A stretch of DNA of 32,128 nt from Chloroflexota bacterium (GCA_002717465.1 PBDQ01000035.1:1-32128); one strand, 5' to 3'; shown: positions 16,347-25,528, counted from the stretch's first letter. Notes: generated from the sequence alone by a model not told the origin. Numbers and translations are program-made.

Positions 16347-17252
16347 ATGGAAATAGCAATGGTAGGCTTAGGCCGAATGGGGGGAAACATGGTAACAAGA
16401 CTACTGCGTGGTGGGCATTCAGTGTTTTGTTATGACACAAACCAAGACGTTATGAACCAATATGTTAGTGATGGAGCGATATCTAGTTCATCATTAGAGG
16501 ATCTGGTCTTAAAACTATCTACTCCACGAAAAATCTGGGTGATGGTCCCTCACGGAGAAGCCACCCAGACTACAATCACAAAACTATCGAATTTACTCGA
16601 TCCGGAAGATATCATCATTGATGGAGGGAATAATCACTATCCCGATACAATTAAACTAGGAAAGCATTTGCATGATAAACAATTACGTTTTCTAGATGTC
16701 GGCACAAGCGGTGGAATATGGGGGCTACAACAAGGATATAGTCTGATGATTGGAGGTGAAAAAACAGCATTTGAGCACATGACTCCAATATTTGAGTCCT
16801 TGGCCGCCAATGGAAAATCTGGATATGCTTACGTAGGGAAAACAGGAGCAGGACACTATCTAAAAATGGTCCATAATGGTGTTGAATATGCATTAATGGA
16901 ATCGTACGCGGAAGGATTCGAATTATTAGATTCCTCCGATGAATATGATTTTAACCTAGAAGAAGTATCTGAAATTTGGTCAAACGGAAGTGTAATTAGA
17001 TCGTGGTTATTAGATCTAATCCACCAAGCATTAAAAGATGACAACAAATTAACTGACATTAAACCGTACGTAGAAGATTCTGGAGAAGGTAGATGGACGG
17101 TGACCGAATCAATACGTTTAGGTATACCACTACCCGTTATAACTGCATCACTGCAACAGCGATTCCGCTCCAGGCAATCTGAACCTTTTGGAGCGAAGTT
17201 ATTAGCTGTGATGCGAAATTATTTCGGCGGTCACGCTATACATAAAAACTAA
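16347..17252 (+). CDS. gnd: 6-phosphogluconate dehydrogenase, short decarboxylating form
   Basis: 301 residues from the ATG at 16347, which has AAGGA 7 bases upstream; an open frame running back to 16266 overlaps the transketolase end and is not used. This is the short (about 300-residue) class of 6-phosphogluconate dehydrogenase: G-L-G-R-M-G-G nucleotide loop, V-P-H-G-E, D-G-G-N-N-H-Y substrate loop, D-V-G-T-S-G-G-I-W-G, and catalytic K in G-A-G-H-Y-L-K-M-V-H-N-G. It converts 6-phosphogluconate to ribulose 5-phosphate plus CO2. The second Rossmann strand ends in an acidic residue (C-Y-D30-T-N), which favours NAD over NADP; this is inference. The VOC-fold gene follows by 12 bases. Confidence 0.93.
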   Translation: MEIAMVGLGRMGGNMVTRLLRGGHSVFCYDTNQDVMNQYVSDGAISSSSLEDLVLKLSTPRKIWVMVPHGEATQTTITKLSNLLDPEDIIIDGGNNHYPDTIKLGKHLHDKQLRFLDVGTSGGIWGLQQGYSLMIGGEKTAFEHMTPIFESLAANGKSGYAYVGKTGAGHYLKMVHNGVEYALMESYAEGFELLDSSDEYDFNLEEVSEIWSNGSVIRSWLLDLIHQALKDDNKLTDIKPYVEDSGEGRWTVTESIRLGIPLPVITASLQQRFRSRQSEPFGAKLLAVMRNYFGGHAIHKN

Positions 17253-17264
17253 AAGAGGGGGATT

Positions 17265-17717
17265 ATGACAGTAACACACGTAGCACACATAGCAATTTGC
17301 GTGAACAATTTAGAAAAATCTTTAGATTTTTATAGAGATTTACTCGGGTTCTATGTAAAGATGCAACAAACTCAAGAAATGCTAAATAGACCTGGCTCCC
17401 AATCAGACCACATGTATCAGTCTACCCACAACCACAGAACAGTCGCTAATATCTATATAAATGAGTCTGACACTGTACCTTTCCTCGTATTAACTTCCCA
17501 TCCTGATGACAAAATTGAGCAAAACCCCATCAAACTTGATCAAGTGGGCATAACCCATCTTTCATTTAAGGTCAAAGATTTAGATACAACTATCACAAAA
17601 TTACTTTCTAGTGGAGTGAAACTCGCTGGAGACGAATCAGATTTTAGAGATGAGAACGGTAATATGCGCACGTTCTTTGTTTATGATCCAGATGGTATAT
17701 TAGTACAATTCGAGTAA
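17265..17717 (+). CDS. VOC-superfamily (glyoxalase/dioxygenase fold) protein
   Basis: 150 residues, two beta-alpha-beta-beta-beta modules of the vicinal oxygen chelate fold. Module starts are V-A-H8-I-A-I and I-T-H98-L-S-F, and the chain ends at D-G-I-L-V-Q-F-E150; H8, H98 and E150 are at the usual metal-ligand positions. A fourth ligand would lie near residues 73-80 (L-V-L-T-S-H). AGAGGGGG stands just before the ATG. It is third in the transketolase operon, 8 bases before the halogenase-like gene. The fold serves lactoylglutathione lyases, epimerases, extradiol dioxygenases and resistance proteins. No specific reaction can be claimed. Confidence 0.82.
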   Translation: MTVTHVAHIAICVNNLEKSLDFYRDLLGFYVKMQQTQEMLNRPGSQSDHMYQSTHNHRTVANIYINESDTVPFLVLTSHPDDKIEQNPIKLDQVGITHLSFKVKDLDTTITKLLSSGVKLAGDESDFRDENGNMRTFFVYDPDGILVQFE

Positions 17718-17725
17718 TCTAAAAA

Positions 17726-19426
17726 ATGAGTAATAAAATAACCATTATTGGAGGCGGACCTGCTGGTTCAACCGCCGCTACAATGTTAGCCAAGCAAGGA
17801 TACTCTGTAGATCTATTTGAACGTGAAAAATTTCCTCGAGAACACATTGGGGAATCCTTATTACCTGCCAGTTTACCTATCCTAGAAGAATTGGGTGTTT
17901 CCAAACAAATAGAATATGCAGGATTCCTAAAAAAATATGGCGCGACCATGGTCTGGGGTTCAGACAGAGAGCCCTGGAGCTGGTACTTCGCTGAAACCAA
18001 CAAAACATATCCGCACTCTTATCAAGTATCTCGGCCAATATTCGATAAGATATTACTAGATAATGCCAAACTCCACGGAGTCAACGTGTATGAAGGAACA
18101 AATGTAAATCTTGTTAGTTTTACTAATGGTTCCGTCTTGAACATTGAAATAGAGAAAGATTCACAAAAGAAATCTATTGATGTCGAGTACTTGATAGATG
18201 CTAGTGGGCAACACTGCCTGTTAGGTCAAGACCTCCAAACTCGCGAATGGGATACGTCGTTCCAAAATTTATCTGTATATGCTTATTATTCAGGCGTTCA
18301 ATATTTACCGGAACCAGATACCAACAATATATTTATAGAGTCCTATGAAGGAGGCTGGATATGGGTGATTCCTTTATCAGATGATCTAGCTAGTGTGGGA
18401 ATAGTAGTAGATAGTCATACCATCCAACATAAATTGGCGGATATAGGTGTGACCCAATTTTACTTATCTGAGCTGGACAAATCAGATAAAGTTAAACAAA
18501 TGCTATCTGGTTCCCAGATCACAGCCACGCCTAAAGTTACCAAGGATTGGTCATACAAATGTTCTAAACTTTATGGGCCTAATTACGTTCAAGTAGGTGA
18601 CGCCGCATGTTTTATCGATCCTCTGTTTTCATCTGGAGTCCACATGGCAATGATGGGAGCGGTATTAGCATCCTCCTACGTTAAGACAATAACAGATAAT
18701 CCTATTGATTTTGAACAAGTAGGCAGTAGTTACCAGCAACTCTATTTCAAAGAATACAATCATTTTAGAGAAATGGCGAAGCTATTTTATTCAAGTAATC
18801 TAATTAGCGATTCTTATTTTTGGGAAGCCAGGAAAATCCTACCTGAGTTCAATAATTACACGTCTCGCCATGCTTTTATAAGAGCCGTAGCAGGACAACC
18901 CCCTCATGGTTATGAGAGAGCTGTTTTAACCAAAGGACTGATGCCTCAGAGCTTCAATGACAGCGTGCAGTCAGTAGAGAAGTCCAGGATAGACCGGAGA
19001 TCATTTTTGTCCAAACTCGACCCTAGCAAACCAGAAACCTTGAAAGAATTTTGGGGGTTAATTCCTAAACTAAGTCCTTCAGTCAAAGTCACTAATCAAT
19101 ATATTCTGGGCCAAGGAGAATTCATAAAAGCCGATACGCTTATAACCAATAGCAATCCCGAAGGAATACCTTGTAGCCAACTGGTAAAAGAAATAATAAG
19201 TCACATGAATGGTGTAAATAGCATACGTGCAATAGCAAATTATGTGCTAAACGATTATCCGTTAGACCGTCATAGCCAAATTTTGAAAAACGCCTATGAT
19301 ACTATACATATCTTGTATGCAGATGAAGTCATATCTGAATTTAAGAATTCACAACAACCCAAGAAACGAGTCTTCCTCGACAACATGACAAATGATGGTA
19401 TGGACCATCTAATCCATAGAAGCTGA
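17726..19426 (+). CDS. flavin-dependent halogenase-like FAD monooxygenase
   Basis: 566 residues, single-component FAD Rossmann fold (G-G-G-P-A-G at 9-14) of the flavin-dependent halogenase group. Diagnostic features are visible: G42-E-S-L-L-P, a Lys at 69/70 in F-L-K-K-Y-G-A where the halogenase lysine is expected, W211-I-W-V-I-P216 matching the W-x-W-x-I-P signature, and G291-D-A-A-C-F-I-D-P-L-F-S-S-G-V-H, a segment typical of pyrrole/phenol halogenases. The C-terminal part (about 460-566) is an additional helical region not assigned. The ATG lies 8 bases after the VOC gene with only a weak ribosome site. These enzymes need FADH2 from a separate reductase and install chloride or bromide on activated carbons; several relatives with the fold are plain hydroxylases or reductases. 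Last gene of the operon. Confidence 0.8.
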   Translation: MSNKITIIGGGPAGSTAATMLAKQGYSVDLFEREKFPREHIGESLLPASLPILEELGVSKQIEYAGFLKKYGATMVWGSDREPWSWYFAETNKTYPHSYQVSRPIFDKILLDNAKLHGVNVYEGTNVNLVSFTNGSVLNIEIEKDSQKKSIDVEYLIDASGQHCLLGQDLQTREWDTSFQNLSVYAYYSGVQYLPEPDTNNIFIESYEGGWIWVIPLSDDLASVGIVVDSHTIQHKLADIGVTQFYLSELDKSDKVKQMLSGSQITATPKVTKDWSYKCSKLYGPNYVQVGDAACFIDPLFSSGVHMAMMGAVLASSYVKTITDNPIDFEQVGSSYQQLYFKEYNHFREMAKLFYSSNLISDSYFWEARKILPEFNNYTSRHAFIRAVAGQPPHGYERAVLTKGLMPQSFNDSVQSVEKSRIDRRSFLSKLDPSKPETLKEFWGLIPKLSPSVKVTNQYILGQGEFIKADTLITNSNPEGIPCSQLVKEIISHMNGVNSIRAIANYVLNDYPLDRHSQILKNAYDTIHILYADEVISEFKNSQQPKKRVFLDNMTNDGMDHLIHRS

Positions 19427-19482
19427 ACATATAAATGCGCAGAGCCTTACCAATTCAGATTAGACCCTGCACATGAACTAGT

Positions 19483-21798
19483 TTATTTTTCTAGAATGGA
19501 AGTCAAGACCACATTAGGATTCATAGGTAATTGATTAGGTCTAATGTCAACAGCGTCTGCAATGGCATTAGCAACGGCAGCCATTGGAGGCACCAAGCTA
19601 ACTTCTCCAACACCTCTTACACCCATTGGATGACCGGGATTTTCTACCTCTACTATAACCGTATCAATCATTGGCAAATCTAAACTGGTAGGCATCCTAT
19701 AATCCAAGAAGCTAGAGTTTAGCATCTGACCTTCTTCTCCATAAAAGTATTCCTCATTCAAAGCCCATCCGATCCCTTGAACCGAGGCACCTTGAATCTG
19801 GCCTTCCACGTAACTAGGATGTATAGCCTTACCAACGTCTTGAATGGCCGTAAACCTCAAAATATCAGTCTTGCCTGTATCTGGATCTACTTCTACGTCA
19901 ACAATATTTACGCAGAAAGCATTTCCAACTTGACCAGGATTAGCTGTACCTCTTCCTACTATAGGTCCACCCGTACCGTTTAGTCGCCGAGCTAATTCAG
20001 TGAACGTCATTTTTAGTTCAGGATCAGATTTATGATGCAATTCAGATTTAACGTACTCAACATCCTCTACTTCTACTTCCCATATCTTAGCTGCTCGTTC
20101 AATCAATTGTTGCTTAACATCTTCTGCTGCCAAATAACAAGCTGTACCCATTTTAAATGTTACTCCACTACCACCGGCACCAGAGCTGTAACCAATCGAA
20201 TCTGTGTCAGCTACGCTTGGTTTAACGTCCTCTGCAGGTAAGCCTAGCACTTCAGCGACATGCATAGCCATCGCTGTGCGGCTACCTCCAATATCAGGCG
20301 CTCCTTCAACCAAACCTATAGTTCCATCAGGATTAACGCTCGCTACCGCACTAGCCGGTCCTGAGTTATTGAACCACGCCCCGACAGCAACTCCTCTTCC
20401 TTGGTTTGGACCAGTTAGTGGGGCATTCCAATGATCATGTTGTTGGGCAGCATTTAAACATTCAATTAATCCTATCTTTCTATATACTGGGCCTGTTGGC
20501 TGCCTGGAACCTTCTTTCGCAGCATTTTTCAATCTAAATTCTAACGCATCCATACCTATTTCTTTAGCCAACATATCTATCACTTGCTCAGCAGCAAAAG
20601 AGGCTGCAGGGGAGCCAGGAGCTCGGTAAGCCGCAGATTTTTGTACATTGATTACAACATCCATTCCTTCAATGTAAGCGTTCGGTATTTGATAAGGAGC
20701 AAACATTGTTCGGCAACCAGATGGAACAGGTGACCCAGGGAAAGCACCTGCCTCATAAATCAAGTGAGCTTGAGCTGCCAACATTTCTCCGGATTTAGTA
20801 GCACCCATTTTTACTTTAATGATAGTTCCAGACGTTGGTCCGGTTCCTTCAAATACTTCTTTACGAGTCATAGATATTTTCACTGGAGATCCTGCTTTCC
20901 GTGACAAAGCCACTACAACAGGTTCCAAATACATACCACTTTGACCTTTGCCTCCAAATCCTCCACCAATTTCCATAGGTATAATTTTAATTTTGGATAC
21001 TGGAACGCCTAAAACCCTAGAGGTGTGGTCTCTTAAAGAAAAGTGACCCTGACTACTACACCAAACAGTGACTGTACCATCCACATTCCATTGTGCTGTA
21101 GCCGAATGTGGTTCAATATAACCTTGATGAACTTGTTTAGTTCTGTATTCTTGTTCTACAACAAAGTCTGATGCTTCAAATCCAGATTCTACATCACCCA
21201 TAGTAAATTCAAATCTGTTAGATATGTTCGTTCCATCACCAGCATCATCTGAAGCATATCCACCTGCTCTTTGCGCCGGACTACTCAAAGTAACCAATCT
21301 CTCATGGAGAACTGGTGCCCCTGTTTCCATAGCTGCCTCAGCAGTAAATACTGGTTCCAAGACTTCATAATCTACTTCTATGAGTTCTAATGCTTGATCT
21401 GCCACTTCTGCATTAACAGCAGCCACCGCCGCAATCGCATGTCCTTTGTACAACGCCTTCTCTCTAGCAATCGTATTTCTACTATAGAATCCATAATTTA
21501 CTGTAGAACCTTCAGATTGATCGGATACAGCTGCAGATACATCAGGAAAATCATCAGCAGTAACAACCGCTTTTACGCCTTCCAAAGCTAATGCTTTCGA
21601 AGCATCTATACCTTTGATTCTAGCGTGGCCATGAGGACTCCTAAGTACTTTACCCACCAGCGTACCAGGAAGATGTATATCTGCGGCATATCTTGCTCTT
21701 CCCATCACTTTATCGGGACCATCATGCCTGACAGGTCTCGTACCAACCACGTCAAATTCAACATTAGATAACACTATATTAGGTTTATAACCGACCAT
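19483..21798 (-). CDS. molybdenum hydroxylase large subunit (xanthine dehydrogenase family)
   Basis: 771 residues, the molybdopterin-binding large subunit of the xanthine dehydrogenase/CO dehydrogenase family. An a/b-hammerhead domain at about 25-145 is followed by the cofactor-binding domains. G-G-G-F-G-G-K (278-284), A-Y-R-A-P-G-S, and the catalytic Glu E732 in G-V-G-E-V near the C-terminus are intact. It hydroxylates carbon next to nitrogen in heterocycles (purines, nicotinate) or oxidises aldehydes. The GAGGAGAGGA ribosome site makes the ATG firm. Neither the FAD-binding medium subunit nor the 2Fe-2S small subunit is adjacent, so partners must be elsewhere or the protein is divergent. It is divergent from GMP reductase, consistent with a purine substrate; this is inference. 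Confidence 0.9.
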   Translation of the reverse strand: MVGYKPNIVLSNVEFDVVGTRPVRHDGPDKVMGRARYAADIHLPGTLVGKVLRSPHGHARIKGIDASKALALEGVKAVVTADDFPDVSAAVSDQSEGSTVNYGFYSRNTIAREKALYKGHAIAAVAAVNAEVADQALELIEVDYEVLEPVFTAEAAMETGAPVLHERLVTLSSPAQRAGGYASDDAGDGTNISNRFEFTMGDVESGFEASDFVVEQEYRTKQVHQGYIEPHSATAQWNVDGTVTVWCSSQGHFSLRDHTSRVLGVPVSKIKIIPMEIGGGFGGKGQSGMYLEPVVVALSRKAGSPVKISMTRKEVFEGTGPTSGTIIKVKMGATKSGEMLAAQAHLIYEAGAFPGSPVPSGCRTMFAPYQIPNAYIEGMDVVINVQKSAAYRAPGSPAASFAAEQVIDMLAKEIGMDALEFRLKNAAKEGSRQPTGPVYRKIGLIECLNAAQQHDHWNAPLTGPNQGRGVAVGAWFNNSGPASAVASVNPDGTIGLVEGAPDIGGSRTAMAMHVAEVLGLPAEDVKPSVADTDSIGYSSGAGGSGVTFKMGTACYLAAEDVKQQLIERAAKIWEVEVEDVEYVKSELHHKSDPELKMTFTELARRLNGTGGPIVGRGTANPGQVGNAFCVNIVDVEVDPDTGKTDILRFTAIQDVGKAIHPSYVEGQIQGASVQGIGWALNEEYFYGEEGQMLNSSFLDYRMPTSLDLPMIDTVIVEVENPGHPMGVRGVGEVSLVPPMAAVANAIADAVDIRPNQLPMNPNVVLTSILEK

Positions 21799-21937
21799 AA
21801 CATCCTCTCCTCAAGCAAATCTGCTTCATATAGTTCCTATTAAACCTTAATTAAACATTCTATTCAACTCCTATTTGTTGAAATGGTGAGATTTAATAGA
21901 GTAAAATCCTATCGTTTGAGAGGTGAATTCATTCATT

Positions 21938-22966
21938 ATGACTCGGGAACAAAATAAATTTATATCAAATGAACGTAAACTAGCATTTAGTGACGTATAT
22001 CTAGTACCACAGTTCTCATCAATTAATTCTAGAAGATCTGTTAATGTAACGGAGGAATTCACCTTTAAAAATGGTCACAGTTGGGAAGGGACTCCAATCA
22101 TTGCTTCTAATATGGATTACATAGGGACTCTTGAAATGGCTTCCAGCTTGCAAAATTTTAAGATATGTACTGCCGTGAGTAAGTTCGTTTCCCCTGAAGA
22201 CTGGATAAGCCACATAGAATCAGGTCTAGATATGGAATATGCCTTCCCTACATTTGGATTAGACAATAAAAACTATATTACTGATTACCTAAACCATATA
22301 TCCGATAGTACAGGACACACCGCAAAAATTATTGTTCTAGACGTTCCAAATGGATACATAGATAGTTTCGCTTCTTTAATATCTGAGCTCAAAGCATTAA
22401 TGCCAGGTATAACCATATTTGCAGGGAACGTAGTTACTCCAGAAGGTGTGGAACTCTTAGCTAATGCGGGTGTAGATGGCGTCAAACTGGGGATAGGGTC
22501 TGGATCTGTTTGCACTACTTCAATAGAAACTGGAGTAGGTTATCCTCAGTTGTCAGCAATATTAGACTGCGCTGACACAGCCAAAAATAATAACGTAGTA
22601 CTGATTTCTGACGGAGGAATCAGCGAATCCGGCGATCTGGGAAAAGCATTCGTAGCGGGAACAGATTTTATTATGATTGGAGGTATTCTAGCTGGGCATA
22701 CAGAGGGAGGAGCGCCTACTATTACAGAAAATGACACGGAATATAGATTGTATTATGGTATGAGTTCTGAAGAAGCAATGAATACACACTACGACGGCAT
22801 AGCGGAATACAGAACCGCAGAAGGTATATCTAAACTCGTAAAAGACAAAGGTCCGGTTGCAAACACCATAAAACAATTACTTGGCGGGCTTAGGTCCTCT
22901 TGTACATACCTTAATTGTCAGAATATTGCTGAATTAACATCAAAGGGACAATTCATAAAAATTTAA
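21938..22966 (+). CDS. guaC: GMP reductase
   Basis: 342 residues from the ATG at 21938; a GTG at 21923 is in frame but abuts the GAGAG and is less likely. Similarity to E. coli GuaC is visible throughout: L-A-F-S-D-V-Y, F-T-F-K-N-G, I-I-A-S-N-M-D, A-G-N-V-V-T, the catalytic Cys in G-S-V-C-T-T, G-V-G-Y-P-Q-L-S-A, I-S-D-G-G, and L-Y-Y-G-M-S-S-E-E-A-M. The CBS domains of IMP dehydrogenase are absent, as expected for GMP reductase (GMP to IMP, EC 1.7.1.7). The catalytic loop reads G-I-G-S-G-S-V-C-T-T-S, with Ser where relatives have Pro and Arg. It is convergent with the phosphoribosyltransferase gene, one base apart. Confidence 0.92.
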   Translation: MTREQNKFISNERKLAFSDVYLVPQFSSINSRRSVNVTEEFTFKNGHSWEGTPIIASNMDYIGTLEMASSLQNFKICTAVSKFVSPEDWISHIESGLDMEYAFPTFGLDNKNYITDYLNHISDSTGHTAKIIVLDVPNGYIDSFASLISELKALMPGITIFAGNVVTPEGVELLANAGVDGVKLGIGSGSVCTTSIETGVGYPQLSAILDCADTAKNNNVVLISDGGISESGDLGKAFVAGTDFIMIGGILAGHTEGGAPTITENDTEYRLYYGMSSEEAMNTHYDGIAEYRTAEGISKLVKDKGPVANTIKQLLGGLRSSCTYLNCQNIAELTSKGQFIKI

Positions 22967-22967
22967 T

Positions 22968-23522
22968 TTAACTCTGGACATAACCTACGAAATTTAATCC
23001 TCTAAATAGACCTTTATCATCCATCCCATAACCTACCAACCACAAGTCTTCATCTAGGCTGAACCCATAATAATCAGGGCCTATCAATACTTTTCGATTG
23101 ACAGTTTTATCTACTAACACAGCTATACTGGAAATTTGTCCTGTTAGACCTTCTAACAATTCTTTAATGCGGTATAGAGTTAATCCTGAGTCAAGAATAT
23201 CATCGATTACTAAGCAAGGAGATTCCATATCTAATCGTTTTTCGAAATCTCTAACCATTATGATATCTGGTTCTGTAGATTCGTAGGTATTGAAGTAAGA
23301 ACTAGACATTATCGGAATTACTTTCCATTTGCCTGGTGACAATATTTCCAGTTCTATGACTAATTTAGCACCGAACAAAAGAGCTCCAGTCAAAATAGGA
23401 ATAAGATTGACTACTTGTTGACTGGAATAAGCATCATCGATTTCCTCAGCAATACGTTTTATTGCTTGGTCTATATCTTTCTCTGACCATAATTCGGTTA
23501 TAGGACTTTGAACATCTGTCAT
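22968..23522 (-). CDS. hpt: hypoxanthine-type phosphoribosyltransferase
   Basis: 184 residues, purine phosphoribosyltransferase family. The PRPP-binding motif L-V-I-D107-D108-I-L-D-S-G-L-T-L (104-116) is intact, the loop with L-T-G-A-L-L-F near 44-50 binds pyrophosphate, and V-D-K-T-V-N supplies the base-contacting Lys. It makes IMP or GMP from hypoxanthine or guanine and PRPP. GAGAGGA stands upstream of the ATG. It is the last gene of the nucleoside ABC-transporter operon, 4 bases behind the second permease, so uptake and salvage are likely co-expressed. Base preference (hypoxanthine, guanine, xanthine) is not determinable by eye. Confidence 0.88.
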   Translation of the reverse strand: MTDVQSPITELWSEKDIDQAIKRIAEEIDDAYSSQQVVNLIPILTGALLFGAKLVIELEILSPGKWKVIPIMSSSYFNTYESTEPDIIMVRDFEKRLDMESPCLVIDDILDSGLTLYRIKELLEGLTGQISSIAVLVDKTVNRKVLIGPDYYGFSLDEDLWLVGYGMDDKGLFRGLNFVGYVQS

Positions 23523-23526
23523 AAAC

Positions 23527-24477
23527 TTATCCTCTCTTGAACGTGTCTCCTAAATGTTCAGGTTGATTACCAAACAAAATACTTCTAACTCTATTAGGGA
23601 TAAATTGTTTGTCTTGACTATATTGTATCAATATAAGTGACATTATCATCAGTGGAAAAGGAATTAAAGGCAAAACTTGAGACAATCCAAAAAGTACTCC
23701 TTGTAACTTTAGGGCCATGATTTGCAATCCGCCAAAAGCATATGCTCCTATGGCTCCGCGGACAGGATTCCAACCGCCAAATATCACAATAGCTAAACAA
23801 ATCCATCCATAATTTAAAGTATGTCCGTTTGACCATCCATATATTGAATGTAGCGAGAATGAAGCTCCCGCCATCCCAACTATTGCACCTCCAAGAGTAC
23901 CGTAGAAATATTTAATAAATTTGACATTAATACCTCTAGCATCCGCTGAATATGGGTTTTCTCCTACCGCGTTCAATACAAGACCCGACTTAGTTTTATA
24001 TAAAAACCACCATGCAATAATAATTGATGCAATAGACAACCATACCACCACATTTTGGTCTATCACTGCCTTTCCTATAATCGGAATTTCTTTCAACCAC
24101 GGAACTTCAATTTGCGGAACATAAGGACCCGGAATCCTAACAAAGGGCTGTCCCAAATATGAACTTAATTTGCCGAGTAAGATAGTCAAAGTAAAACCTA
24201 CAGCAATCATATTTATGTATAAAGTGATATTAGCAAAACAAATCAGTAATGCTATTATTCCCCCTAACAACGCTGCTGCGATGAATCCTAATAACACACT
24301 ACCGGTTATCGATGCTACAGCGAAACCTATCATTGCAGTAATCAACAAGGATCCCTCTAAAGACAAATTCACAATTCCAACTCGTTCAGATATTGTCTCC
24401 CCTACTACCGCTAACACTAGTGGAGCGCTCATTGAAATGATGGCTGCTAGTATTATTTCAAATTCAACTATGGCCAT
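23527..24477 (-). CDS. nucleoside-type ABC transporter permease (second)
   Basis: 316 residues, about 8-9 transmembrane helices, of the branched-chain/sugar/nucleoside ABC permease family (COG1079, YufQ type). Features seen are the N-terminal A-P-L-V-L-A-V-V-G-E-T-I-S-E-R-V-G-I-V, then N-L-S-L-E-G, both typical of this permease, and G-E-N-P-Y-S-A-D-A-R-G-I in the cytoplasmic ATPase-coupling loop near residue 180. Its start overlaps the preceding permease by 14 bases. It forms a heterodimeric channel with that permease. Confidence 0.9.
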   Translation of the reverse strand: MAIVEFEIILAAIISMSAPLVLAVVGETISERVGIVNLSLEGSLLITAMIGFAVASITGSVLLGFIAAALLGGIIALLICFANITLYINMIAVGFTLTILLGKLSSYLGQPFVRIPGPYVPQIEVPWLKEIPIIGKAVIDQNVVVWLSIASIIIAWWFLYKTKSGLVLNAVGENPYSADARGINVKFIKYFYGTLGGAIVGMAGASFSLHSIYGWSNGHTLNYGWICLAIVIFGGWNPVRGAIGAYAFGGLQIMALKLQGVLFGLSQVLPLIPFPLMIMSLILIQYSQDKQFIPNRVRSILFGNQPEHLGDTFKRG

Positions 24478-25528
24478 ACGATTTACTCACAGCATTTATT
24501 AATTTGATATGAACAGAAGATGCCTTAATCATTAGCCAGAACAGCACTATAGAAGCCTGGATGATTCCGGGCAAACTTGCATGAAGACCCAATTTAATTT
24601 GTAAGGTAGAACCTCCAACAACAAGGCATGCGAAAAAGGCACTAACGACTATAGCTATAGACAATTTTCTACCTGACACTAGTGCGATTAATATACCTAA
24701 AAAGCCATATCCTCCAGAAATATATGGGACAAGCTTATGATATATAGACCCCACTTGGATCGCTCCAGCTAGGCCTACAACCGCACCAGCTATCAAGAAA
24801 CCAAAAAGTATGTACATGTCTGGACTTAGTCCTAGCCTAGAGAAAGCATTTGTATTGCTACCAACACTTTTTAGTTTCAATCCTAAAGAAGTCTTTGCAT
24901 AAATAAATCTCAAAATCAAATACATTGATCCAAATAACAGGATCGGAATGATAGGAAATTTAAAGTCAAACAAATGTGGGAACCAACTCATCTCGGGAAT
25001 AATATCCGTGCCACTTGTAGAAGCAATGCCTTCCTTCTTCCAAGGTCCTATTACTAAATATACTATCAATCCTGCGGCAACAAAGTCTAAGCCCAATCCC
25101 GCAAATATTTCATGTACTGATCCTTTAGTCTTCAATAATCCACATATCAGTCCGAATATACCACCAAAACACATAGCCGCGATGATCATAAAAGGAATCG
25201 ATAATAAAGTATCACCTATGAAACTGCGAGCCACAAAAACAGCCCCGATAGCACCCAACATCATTTGGCCTTCTACGCCTATATTCCACATATTACATGA
25301 GAAGGTCACAATCAGTGCAAAAGCAGACAAAGACATTATGCTGGTAATCACAAATACTCTACTTAATGAATCCAATCCTAATACAGACCCTTCTAATATA
25401 GCTATAAACGTGCTCCATGGAGAAACGCCTAGCAATACTAGCAGTATAGAAGTACAAAACAAGGCTAATCCAAAAGCCATCAAATTTTCTAACGAATCTT
25501 TTGAATAAAACCTATTCATCCCTGCCAA
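24464..25528 (-). CDS. nucleoside-type ABC transporter permease (first)
   Basis: 354 residues, COG4603 (YufP) type permease with about 9-10 transmembrane helices. N-I-G-V-E-G-Q-M-M-L-G-A-I-G is the family signature, and K-S-V-G-S-N-T-N-A-F lies in the ATPase-coupling loop. The start is uncertain: TTG at 25528 has AGGGA 7 bases upstream, whereas the ATG at 25519 (third codon on) lacks a properly spaced site. Either start overlaps the end of the ATPase gene, so translation is probably coupled. Pairs with the second permease. Confidence 0.9.
   Translation of the reverse strand: MAGMNRFYSKDSLENLMAFGLALFCTSILLVLLGVSPWSTFIAILEGSVLGLDSLSRVFVITSIMSLSAFALIVTFSCNMWNIGVEGQMMLGAIGAVFVARSFIGDTLLSIPFMIIAAMCFGGIFGLICGLLKTKGSVHEIFAGLGLDFVAAGLIVYLVIGPWKKEGIASTSGTDIIPEMSWFPHLFDFKFPIIPILLFGSMYLILRFIYAKTSLGLKLKSVGSNTNAFSRLGLSPDMYILFGFLIAGAVVGLAGAIQVGSIYHKLVPYISGGYGFLGILIALVSGRKLSIAIVVSAFFACLVVGGSTLQIKLGLHASLPGIIQASIVLFWLMIKASSVHIKLINAVSKSYGHS

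Noticed and set aside
21799-21937. Possible purine riboswitch between the molybdenum hydroxylase and GMP reductase genes
   Set aside because: Only short weak hairpins are present; the conserved purine-riboswitch core is not seen.
24948-25508. 186-codon plus-strand open frame opposite the first permease gene
   Set aside because: Antisense shadow rich in Asn/Ile/Pro with no recognisable domain; the minus-strand permease is well supported and in an operon.
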